DNA from: Citreimonas sp042096055
Lineage (GTDB): Bacteria > Pseudomonadota > Alphaproteobacteria > Rhodobacterales > Rhodobacteraceae
Length of the DNA stretch: 13,300 nucleotides
Direction of reading: 5' to 3'
Assembly (NCBI RefSeq): GCF_042096055.1
Contig: NZ_JBELMH010000082.1
Span: forward strand, 1-13,300
Of the stretch, positions 5,968 to 12,746 are shown piece after piece. A program made the translations under genes and the position numbers. Within the stretch, counting starts at the first letter, position 1; the number at the start of each line of letters is the position of its first letter. Under the pieces are notes generated by a model, which was given only the letters and a program-made list of their open reading frames with translations, did not search any database and was not told the origin of the DNA.

Positions 5968-6963
5968 ATGACACTGACCAGACGTTTCGCCATCGGACTC
6001 GGGCTTGCCGCGTCGCTGATGGGCACCACCGCAATGGCGCAGGACCCGGTGCGCATCGCGCTCGTAGCCAAGTCGCTGGGCAACGGCTTCTTCGAGGCGG
6101 CCGCCCGCGGCGCCGAGGAAGCGGCCGAGGAACTCGGCAACACCGAGATCATCTATACCGGCCCGACCTCGACCACGGCCGAGGGCCAGATCGAGGTGAT
6201 CAACAGCCTGATCGCGCAGCGCGTCGACGCCATCGCGATCTCGGCCAACGATCCCGACGCTGTCGTGCCGGCGCTTGAAAAGGCGATGCAGCGCGGGATC
6301 ACCGTTATCTCGTGGGATTCGGGCGTGGCACCCGAGGGGCGCGAGATGCACCTCGCCCCGTCCTCGGACGAGTTGATAGGCAAGACGATCATCAAGCTGG
6401 CGGCCGATCACCTGCCGGAAGGCGGCGAAGTCGCGGTCCTGTCGGCGACCTCGACCTCGACGAACCAGAACACCTGGATCGCCGAGATGGAGAAGGTCAT
6501 GGACCAGTATCCGGACATCGAAGTGGTGGCGACGGTCTACGGCGACGATCTGGCCGACAAGTCCTATCGCGAGGCGCAGGGCCTCATGCAGACTTATCCC
6601 GACCTCGACGCCATCATTGCGCCGACGTCAGTGGGTATCGTCGCAGCCGCACAGGCGGTGCAGGACGCTGGCAAGGTGGGCCAGGTCAACGTGACCGGAC
6701 TGGGCCTGCCGTCCGAGATGGCGGGCGCGATCGAAAGCGGCGCGTCGAAGTCCTTCGCCATCTGGAACCCGGTCGACCTGGGCTACACCACGGCGATGAT
6801 CGCGCACGCGCTGGCCACCGACGAGGCGACGGCAGAGCCGGGCGCCGAGATCGACACCGGCCGCATGGGCAGCGTGACGCTGGACGACGACAACCAGGCC
6901 GCCATGTCCGAGCCGTTCACCTACGACGCAAGCAACATCGACGAGTTCAAGAGCATTTTCTGA
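5968..6963 (+). CDS. rhaS: Rhamnose ABC transporter, periplasmic substrate-binding protein (RhaS)
   Basis: A 331-residue periplasmic sugar-binding protein of the ribose/galactose-binding type (type I periplasmic fold), which captures L-rhamnose for the RhaTPQ importer. It has a clear Sec signal peptide: basic MTLTRR, a hydrophobic stretch, and AMA cleavage after about residue 24, giving a mature N-terminus QDPVRIALV. The two-lobed fold shows as repeated IIYTG, DAIAIS, TVISWDSG and DAIIAPTSVGI segments. The ATG has a strong GGGAGG site nearby (AAGGGAGGAAAGCAA before it). It lies 43 bp after rhaR and 69 bp before rhaT, and the gap after it holds a GC-rich hairpin. Such hairpins often allow more binding protein than membrane components to be made. 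No truncation is visible. Confidence 0.93.
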   Translation: MTLTRRFAIGLGLAASLMGTTAMAQDPVRIALVAKSLGNGFFEAAARGAEEAAEELGNTEIIYTGPTSTTAEGQIEVINSLIAQRVDAIAISANDPDAVVPALEKAMQRGITVISWDSGVAPEGREMHLAPSSDELIGKTIIKLAADHLPEGGEVAVLSATSTSTNQNTWIAEMEKVMDQYPDIEVVATVYGDDLADKSYREAQGLMQTYPDLDAIIAPTSVGIVAAAQAVQDAGKVGQVNVTGLGLPSEMAGAIESGASKSFAIWNPVDLGYTTAMIAHALATDEATAEPGAEIDTGRMGSVTLDDDNQAAMSEPFTYDASNIDEFKSIF

Positions 6964-6972
6964 ATCCGTCGC

Positions 6973-6996
6973 GCGCGGGGCTTTGCGGCCCCGCGC
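6973..6996 (+). promoter_or_regulatory. GC-rich hairpin between rhaS and rhaT
   Basis: GCGCGGGGC (6973-6981) pairs perfectly with GCCCCGCGC (6988-6996), with one further T-G pair possible at the loop. It starts 9 bases after the rhaS stop and has no T-run behind it. Its position after the binding-protein gene suggests mRNA stabilisation or partial attenuation that lowers rhaT-K expression relative to rhaS. Confidence 0.65.
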
Positions 6997-7032
6997 CACC
7001 TGCTTCCTTCACCACCGGCCTCCGGGGGATCG

Positions 7033-8577
7033 ATGAACCATTCCAGCGAAAAGGCTCGTGACGTCCCGGTCACGGCCGATCCGGTGCTACGCCTGTCGGG
7101 CATCACCAAGACCTTCCCCGGCGTGCGCGCACTGGGCGACGTGGAACTTGCGCTCTACGCCGGGCAGGTAACTGCGCTTGTGGGCGAGAACGGCGCCGGC
7201 AAGTCGACGCTCGTGAAGATCCTGACCGGCATCTATCAGCCCGATGAGGGCGTGATCGAGGTCGACGGACAGGCGCGGCGTTTCCCCGTCGCCACCGCCG
7301 CGTCCGAAGCCGGCGTGACAGCGATACACCAGGAGACCGTGCTGTTCGACGAGTTGACGGTCGCCGAGAACATCTTTCTGGGGCACGCGCCGCGCGGCCG
7401 GTTCGGCCTGATCGACTGGACCGCGATGAACGCTCGCGCGCAGGAGATCCTGACCCGGATCGGCGCGCGGATCAGCCCGGCGACGCCCCTGCGCGAGCTT
7501 GGCATCGCGTCCAAGCACCTTGTCGCCATCGCCCGCGCGCTGTCCGTGGAGGCCCGCGTCGTCGTCATGGACGAACCGACCGCCGCGCTATCCTCGGCCG
7601 AGATCGAGGAGTTGTACGACCTGGTCGAACGCCTGAAGGGCGAGGGCAAGGCAATCCTTTTCATCTCGCACAAGTTCGACGAGATATTCCGCATCGCCGA
7701 CCGCTACACCGTCTTCCGCGACGGCGAGATGGTCGACGCGGGCATGATTGCGGACGTGACCGAGAACCAGCTGGTCGAGAAGATGGTCGGCCGCGCGGTC
7801 GACACGATCTTCCCGCAGCGGCACAGCAGCCCGGGCGAGCCTGTCCTGACCGTGGCGGGTTATTCCCACCCGACCGAGTTCGCGGATATCGGGTTCAGCC
7901 TGCGCCGGGGCGAGATCCTGGGCTTCTATGGCCTCGTCGGCGCCGGACGGTCCGAATTCATGCAGGCACTGTTCGGCGTGACGAAGCCGTCCAAGGGTGC
8001 CTGCCGCATCGACGGCAAGATCGCGGTGATCCGCTCTCCGGCCGAGGCGATCCGGAAGGGAATCGTCTACGTCCCCGAGGATCGCGGTGCGCAGGGCGCG
8101 GTGACCGCCATGCCGATCTTCCAGAACGTCACGCTGCCCTCGCTCAAGGCGACCTCGCACAAGGGCTTCGTGCGCATGGCCGAGGAATTCGCGCTCGCGC
8201 GGAAATACACCGAGCGGCTGGACCTGCGCGCCGCATCGCTCGACCAGAACGTGGGCGACCTTTCGGGCGGCAACCAGCAGAAGGTCGTCATCGCCAAGTG
8301 GCTGGCGACTCAGCCCAAGGTCATCATCCTCGACGAGCCAACGAAGGGCATCGACGTGGGTTCGAAGGCCGCGGTGCACGCTTTCATGGCCGAACTGGCC
8401 GCCGAGGGGTTATCGGTCATCATGGTCAGCTCGGAGATCCCCGAAATCCTCGGCATGTCGGACCGAGTGATCGTCATGCGCGAGGGGCGGATCGCGGCCG
8501 AGTTCGACCGCGAGGGCCTGACGCCGGAGACGCTGGTGCGGGTGGCTGCCGGCTATGGCGGAGAGGCGGCGGCATGA
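7033..8577 (+). CDS. rhaT: Rhamnose ABC transporter, ATP-binding protein with two nucleotide-binding domains (RhaT)
   Basis: A 514-residue cytoplasmic ATPase with two fused ABC domains, as in RbsA/MglA-type sugar importers. Domain 1: Walker A GENGAGKST (51-59), Q-loop IHQET (99-102 region), Walker B VVVMDE (176-181), switch H213 (ISHKFDE). Its signature loop is degenerate (LGIASKHLVAIARAL instead of LSGGQ). Domain 2: P-loop GLVGAGRSE (300-308) lacks the usual lysine-threonine pair, but it has a good signature LSGGNQQ (410-416), Walker B VIILDEP (430-436) and a serine-serine in place of the switch histidine (VSSE). This asymmetry is usual for the subfamily and suggests one productive ATP site. 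The ATG at 7033 has GGGGGA upstream. It is followed by rhaP after 76 bp. This RhaT is unrelated to the E. coli rhamnose-proton symporter of the same name. Confidence 0.95.
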   Translation: MNHSSEKARDVPVTADPVLRLSGITKTFPGVRALGDVELALYAGQVTALVGENGAGKSTLVKILTGIYQPDEGVIEVDGQARRFPVATAASEAGVTAIHQETVLFDELTVAENIFLGHAPRGRFGLIDWTAMNARAQEILTRIGARISPATPLRELGIASKHLVAIARALSVEARVVVMDEPTAALSSAEIEELYDLVERLKGEGKAILFISHKFDEIFRIADRYTVFRDGEMVDAGMIADVTENQLVEKMVGRAVDTIFPQRHSSPGEPVLTVAGYSHPTEFADIGFSLRRGEILGFYGLVGAGRSEFMQALFGVTKPSKGACRIDGKIAVIRSPAEAIRKGIVYVPEDRGAQGAVTAMPIFQNVTLPSLKATSHKGFVRMAEEFALARKYTERLDLRAASLDQNVGDLSGGNQQKVVIAKWLATQPKVIILDEPTKGIDVGSKAAVHAFMAELAAEGLSVIMVSSEIPEILGMSDRVIVMREGRIAAEFDREGLTPETLVRVAAGYGGEAAA

Positions 8578-8653
8578 GACGGCTTTCTTCGCACCGTTCG
8601 CCTGCGCCTCGTCGCAACGACCGCTCGATCACCCCTTTCACCCGGAGCACCGC

Positions 8654-9637
8654 ATGATCCGCGACTTCATCAAATCGCGCGAGGCGATCCTCGTCGGAGC
8701 GCTCATCGCGCTGATCCTGCTGGTCGAATTCCGGTTCTCGGGCTTCGCGAGCCCCGGCAACCTGGCCCGCGTGTTCAACGACACCTCGATCCTGATCATC
8801 CTCGCGCTCGGGCAGATGCTGGTGATCCTGACGCGCTGCATCGACCTTTCGTTGGCTTCGAACCTTGCCCTGACGGGCGTGGTCACGGCGATGATCAACG
8901 CCGCTATGCCGGGCGTGCCGGTGGTCGCGCTCATCGCTCTGGCCGTGGGACTCGGCACGCTCATGGGCATGTTCAACGGCATCCTCGTGTGGAAGCTCGA
9001 CATTCCGCCCATCGTCGTCACGCTCGGCACGTTGACGATCTACCGCGGGCTGGTCTTCCTGATCTCGGGCGGCGAATGGGTGAACAGCCACGAGATGGGC
9101 GAAGCCTACAAGGCGCTGCCACGCTTCGATTTCTTGGGCCTGCCGGTCCTGGCGTGGATGGCCATCGCCGTCATCGCGGGCTTCGCCGTGCTCGTGAACC
9201 GGACGTCGCTCGGGCGCGCGTTCTACGCCGTGGGCGGCAACCCGCATGCAGCGGTCTATACCGGCATCGACGTCGGCCGCACGCGCTTTGCCGCCTTCAC
9301 CATCGCCGGCGGGTTGGCCGGCCTGTGCGGCTATCTGTGGGTGTCGCGCTACGCGGTCGCCTATGTCGATGTTGCCGGCGGGTTCGAGTTGGATGTAGTG
9401 GCGGCCTGCGTGATCGGTGGCATCTCGATCGCCGGCGGCTTGGGAACGGTGACCGGCGCTGTGCTGGGCGCGCTCTTCCTCGGCGCGATCAAGAACGCGC
9501 TGCCAGTCGCGGGCATTTCGCCCTTCTGGCAGCTCGCCATTTCGGGCGCCGCGATCATCATTGCCGTGGCCTTCAACGCGCAGTCGAGCCGCAAGCAGGG
9601 CCGCATCATCCTGAAATCCGCGGAGCACGCGTCATGA
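8654..9637 (+). CDS. rhaP: Rhamnose ABC transporter permease 1 (RhaP)
   Basis: A 327-residue inner-membrane permease of the RbsC/AraH type that forms half of the rhamnose channel with RhaQ. Many hydrophobic segments are visible, the first at about residues 11-25 (ILVGALIALILLVEF). There is a cytoplasmic loop VNRTSLGRAFYAVGGNPHAA that resembles the ATPase-contact region of these permeases, and a glycine-rich VVAACVIGGISIAGGLG near the C-terminus. The ATG at 8654 is chosen because GGAG lies six bases upstream and because it begins a typical short N-terminus (MIRDFIKSR). An upstream in-frame ATG at 8555 would overlap rhaT and add unlikely sequence. The stop overlaps the rhaQ start as ATGA. Confidence 0.92.
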   Translation: MIRDFIKSREAILVGALIALILLVEFRFSGFASPGNLARVFNDTSILIILALGQMLVILTRCIDLSLASNLALTGVVTAMINAAMPGVPVVALIALAVGLGTLMGMFNGILVWKLDIPPIVVTLGTLTIYRGLVFLISGGEWVNSHEMGEAYKALPRFDFLGLPVLAWMAIAVIAGFAVLVNRTSLGRAFYAVGGNPHAAVYTGIDVGRTRFAAFTIAGGLAGLCGYLWVSRYAVAYVDVAGGFELDVVAACVIGGISIAGGLGTVTGAVLGALFLGAIKNALPVAGISPFWQLAISGAAIIIAVAFNAQSSRKQGRIILKSAEHAS

Positions 9638-10632
9638 GCCTTGCCGAAGGAACCCGCCCCCGCAATCTTCCGGATCGCCTGACCGGGCGTGGCCAGCGCG
9701 TCCTGAGAAGCTGGGAGCTTCTACTATTCGTGATCGCGGTGCTGATCTTTCTCGCCAACACGCAGGCGAGCCCGTATTTTCTCGACCCGTGGAACCTGTC
9801 GGACGCGACGTTCAACTTCACCGAGAAGGCGATGATCGCCTTCGCTATGGCGCTGCTCATCATCGCTGGAGAGATCGACCTGTCGGTCGCGGGCATCATC
9901 GCGCTGGCCTCGACAGCGATGGGCTGGGCGCTGCAATACGGGATCGGCACGCCGGGCCTCGTCGCCATCGGCCTCGCCGTGGGGCTGCTGTGCGGCGCTC
10001 TCAACGGCGCGCTGGTCACGCGGCTTGGTCTGCCGTCCATCGTGGTGACCATCGGCACTATGAGCCTGTTCCGCGGGATCAGCTACATCGTGCTCGGCGA
10101 CCAAGCTTTCAACGGCTATCCGGAAAGCTTTGCCTGGTTCGGGCGCGGCTACGTCTTCTGGGTGATCTCGTTCGAGCTGACGCTGTTCGCGGTCTTCGCG
10201 CTGATCTACGGCGTGGTGCTGCACAAGACGAATTTCGGCCGGCACGTCTACACGATCGGCAACAACCCGGTAGCCGCGCGCTTTTCCGGCATCCGCGTCG
10301 AGCGGGTCAAGATGATCCTGTTCCTGCTCACCGGCCTCATGTCCGGCATCGCGGCGATCTGCCTGACCGCGCGGCTCGGCTCGACCCGGCCCTCTATTGC
10401 GTATGCCTGGGAGCTCGAGGTCGTCACCATGGTCGTCTTGGGCGGCGTATCGATACTGGGCGGCGCGGGGTCGATCCTGGGCGTGGTTCTCGCCGCGCTG
10501 GTGATGGGCATGGTGACCTTCGGGCTGGGGCTGCTGAACGTGCCGGGCATCGTCATGTCGATCTTCATCGGCGCGCTGCTGATCGGGGTCATCGCCCTGC
10601 CGCGTCTGGTAACGAAGCTGCGGAGGCAGTGA
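9634..10632 (+). CDS. rhaQ: Rhamnose ABC transporter permease 2 (RhaQ)
   Basis: A 332-residue inner-membrane permease homologous to RhaP and its partner in the importer. It has a cytoplasmic basic N-terminus (about 25 residues), then a first hydrophobic helix (ELLLFVIAVLIFLA). The shared family segments IAGEIDLSVAGIIAL, LHKTNFGRHVYTIGNNPVAA (ATPase-contact loop) and VVLGGVSILGGAGS follow. The start overlaps the rhaP stop by four bases (ATGA), so translation is probably coupled, giving matched amounts of the two subunits. The stop overlaps the rhaU start by one base (TGATG). The frame is open far upstream inside rhaP, but that part is only an off-frame reading of rhaP. Confidence 0.92.
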   Translation: MSLAEGTRPRNLPDRLTGRGQRVLRSWELLLFVIAVLIFLANTQASPYFLDPWNLSDATFNFTEKAMIAFAMALLIIAGEIDLSVAGIIALASTAMGWALQYGIGTPGLVAIGLAVGLLCGALNGALVTRLGLPSIVVTIGTMSLFRGISYIVLGDQAFNGYPESFAWFGRGYVFWVISFELTLFAVFALIYGVVLHKTNFGRHVYTIGNNPVAARFSGIRVERVKMILFLLTGLMSGIAAICLTARLGSTRPSIAYAWELEVVTMVVLGGVSILGGAGSILGVVLAALVMGMVTFGLGLLNVPGIVMSIFIGALLIGVIALPRLVTKLRRQ

Positions 10633-10946
10633 TGGAGAAGATCGCCTTCCGCATGACCCTTCTTCCCGGCATGGAGGCCGAATACCGGCGCCGCCACGAC
10701 GCGATCTGGCCGGACCTGGTGGTACTTCTGCGCGAGGCCGGGGTGCAGGATTACTCGATCCACCTCGACCCCGAGACGAACGCGCTGTTCGCGGTGCTGT
10801 GGCGGAGCGGCGATCACCGCATGGACGACCTGCCAAACCACCCGGTGATGCAGAAATGGTGGGCTCACATGGGCGACGTCATGGAGACGAACCCGGACAA
10901 TTCGCCCAAGGTGGTGGACCTGCGGACAATGTTCCACCAGCCATGA
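10632..10946 (+). CDS. rhaU: L-rhamnose mutarotase (RhaU/RhaM)
   Basis: A 104-residue cytoplasmic mutarotase that speeds interconversion of the alpha and beta anomers of L-rhamnose so that isomerisation is not limited by the slow spontaneous reaction. The length is exactly that of the family (E. coli RhaM is also 104 residues). Y18 and H22 in EYRRRHDAIWP correspond to the known active-site tyrosine and histidine. The WW pair at 76-77 (MQKWWAHMGD) and NPDNSP are also family hallmarks. The gene is squeezed between rhaQ (one-base overlap) and rhaK (four-base ATGA overlap), so it depends on coupled translation. The symbol rhaU follows rhizobial use, with rhaM as the enterobacterial name. Confidence 0.95.
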   Translation: MEKIAFRMTLLPGMEAEYRRRHDAIWPDLVVLLREAGVQDYSIHLDPETNALFAVLWRSGDHRMDDLPNHPVMQKWWAHMGDVMETNPDNSPKVVDLRTMFHQP

Positions 10947-12325
10947 TCGGACCGCGCCACATCGCCGTCATCGACGTAGGCAAGACTAACGCGAAGCTCG
11001 CCCTCGTCGACGCCGGCACCCTGCGCGAGATCGCGGTCGAGATACGGCCCAACAAGGTCCTGCCGGGACCGCCTTGGCCACATTTCGACCTCAACGGGCA
11101 CTGGAGTTTCTTTCTCGACGCGCTGTCCCGTTTTCATGCCGCGCACGGGGTCGACGCCATTTCCGTGACGACCCACGGGGCCTCTGCCGTATTGCTCGAC
11201 GCGAATGGCGACCTCGCTGCGCCGATGCTGGACTACGAACATGACGGGCCGGACACGGTGCGGGCCGCCTACGATGCGTTGCGGCCCGACTTCGCCGTGA
11301 CCGGATCGCCGCGGCTGCCGATGGGGCTGAACCTCGGCGCGCAGCTGCACTGGATGCTCGGCGTCGATCCCGGTCTCGACGCGCGGCTCGCGCATGTCAT
11401 CGCGTATCCGCAATACTGGGGCTTTCGTCTGACCGGAGAGTTCGCGACCGACACGACGTCGCTCGGCTGTCATACCGATCTGTGGGAGCCGTGGACCGGC
11501 CGGCCTTCGGCCCTGGTCGAGCGGCTGGGTCTCGCGCAGCGCCTGGCACCGGCCAGGCACGCCGCCGATATCCTCGGCACCCTCACGACCGAGGTGGCGC
11601 GGAAGACGGGGCTGTCGCCGCAGACGCCGGTGGCTACGGGCATCCATGACAGCAACGCATCGCTCTATCCGCACATCCTGTCACGCACGCCACCGTTCTC
11701 CGTCGTCTCGACCGGAACATGGGTGGTCGCAATGGCGGTCGGCGGGGCGCCGGTCGCGCTCGATCCCGCCCGTGACACACTGGTCAACGTCGACGCGCTG
11801 GGAAATCCCGTGCCGTCCGCGCGATTTATGGGCGGACGGGAATACGACACGATCCGCAGCGGCCGGATCGCGGCGCCCGATGCCGGCGATCGCCAAGCCT
11901 TGCTGTCGGGCGGACTGCGCCTGTCGCCATCGGTCGTGCCCGGCTCCGGCCCGTTCCAGGGCCGGTCTGGCGGTTGGTCCTGTACGCCCGAAACGGACGG
12001 GCAGGCAATGCTGGCCCTGTCCTGGTACCTCGCGTTGATGACTGAAGAGTGCCTAACCCTCGCGGGGGCTGCGGGGCCGGTCGCCGTCGAAGGGCCGTTC
12101 GCGCGGAACGCGGGCTATCTCGACATGCTGGCGGCCCTGCGCCCGGACAGCGTGATTGCGATGGGATCGGCGACCGGCACCAGCGCCGGTGCGGCTTTGC
12201 TTTTCGCTGGCAGGGGCGAGCAAGCCGGCGGGACGCGTATCACGCCGTCGGACAAAGCGGCGCTGCGCGAATATGCAGTCGAGTGGCAGCAGGCCGCCAG
12301 AAGCGAGACAGCATCTTTGGTATAG
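10943..12325 (+). CDS. rhaK: L-rhamnulokinase, FGGY family (RhaK)
   Basis: A 460-residue cytoplasmic sugar kinase of the FGGY family that phosphorylates L-rhamnulose to L-rhamnulose 1-phosphate. The N-terminal ATPase-fold lobe begins IAVIDVGKTNAKLAL (phosphate 1 motif, residues 11-16). D236 in GIHDSNASLYPH is the likely catalytic base, STGTW (256-260) is the start of the adenosine-binding lobe, and GSATGTSAGAALL (408-420) is near the C-terminus. It starts inside the end of rhaU (ATGA). In Rhizobium leguminosarum, RhaK is also needed for rhamnose import through the ABC transporter, so kinase and transporter may be functionally linked here too (inference from the shared operon type). It is the last gene of the operon, with no clear terminator after it. 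No truncation is visible. Confidence 0.93.
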   Translation: MIGPRHIAVIDVGKTNAKLALVDAGTLREIAVEIRPNKVLPGPPWPHFDLNGHWSFFLDALSRFHAAHGVDAISVTTHGASAVLLDANGDLAAPMLDYEHDGPDTVRAAYDALRPDFAVTGSPRLPMGLNLGAQLHWMLGVDPGLDARLAHVIAYPQYWGFRLTGEFATDTTSLGCHTDLWEPWTGRPSALVERLGLAQRLAPARHAADILGTLTTEVARKTGLSPQTPVATGIHDSNASLYPHILSRTPPFSVVSTGTWVVAMAVGGAPVALDPARDTLVNVDALGNPVPSARFMGGREYDTIRSGRIAAPDAGDRQALLSGGLRLSPSVVPGSGPFQGRSGGWSCTPETDGQAMLALSWYLALMTEECLTLAGAAGPVAVEGPFARNAGYLDMLAALRPDSVIAMGSATGTSAGAALLFAGRGEQAGGTRITPSDKAALREYAVEWQQAARSETASLV

Positions 12326-12723
12326 CCAGCCCCTTAATGCTGTCACGTTAGCTGCTGATGTGCACGCGGTAGACACCGGAATGGGGCGCATGATAACCCT
12401 GCTGGACAACTGTAGGAAATCCCTGCGAAGATGGGGGGATTGTAGGTCTTGCGCCGCTTCGCGGACGGCGAAGAAAACATCGTGAGTTATTAACCGCGGA
12501 TGTGACTGGATCAAATTGGCGGAATGTCCGCTTCCAACGTAGGACCGAAGCGCGCTCGAGACTGTAGCGAACGACTGCACGTAGCCCTATTTGCCGTACT
12601 TAAGGAACGTCTGAATTACAGCCTCGGCCTCGCCGAGGATCAGTCACTCGGGCTGTAAAAGCGTCTCGCGCAGCCCAAACGCGACAGATCTCGTCGGCTT
12701 CGACGCCCATGACGGCCCAAAAT
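12326..12723. other. Gene-free stretch between rhaK and the IS5 element
   Basis: About 400 bp with lower coding quality than the flanking operon and no gene I recognise. Short open frames on both strands have no motifs and no convincing starts. It holds several small inverted repeats, the clearest being 12622-12638 within a larger imperfect structure 12616-12658. A GCGGAATGTCCGC mini-palindrome near 12520-12532 resembles motifs I recall from dispersed intergenic repeats of alphaproteobacteria, but this is weak. The unrecorded outer end of the IS5 element may lie in the last part. Confidence 0.5.
12616..12658. repeat. Nested inverted repeats downstream of rhaK
   Basis: TTACAGCC (12616-12623) is the exact reverse complement of GGCTGTAA (12651-12658). 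Inside lies a tight hairpin, CCTCGGC-CTC-GCCGAGG (12622-12638), sharing two bases with the outer arm, so the two foldings compete. On the minus strand the outer structure is preceded by TTTT, and on the plus strand no T-run follows. It could be a weak rhaK terminator, an IS end or an intergenic repeat. I cannot decide. Confidence 0.45.
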
Positions 12724-12743
12724 GGAGTCTTCAGACAGACTCC
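12724..12743 (-). terminator. Hairpin just after the IS5 transposase stop, terminator-like
   Basis: GGAGTCT (12724-12730) and AGACTCC (12737-12743) form a perfect 7-bp stem with a 6-base loop. On the minus strand the stem is followed by ATTTT, a short U-run, so it could end transcription of the transposase gene. It may equally be part of the element's terminal inverted repeat. Confidence 0.45.
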
Positions 12744-12746
12744 GCC

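Noticed and set aside
8555..8653. RhaP start at 8555 overlapping rhaT
   Set aside because: The added 33 residues are polar and histidine-rich, unlike permease N-termini. The ATG at 8654 has GGAG at good spacing.
12053..12580. Minus-strand open frame of 175 codons spanning the end of rhaK and the gap after it
   Set aside because: About half of it is antisense to rhaK. The remainder has no recognisable domain and no ribosome-binding site, so there is not enough support to call a gene.
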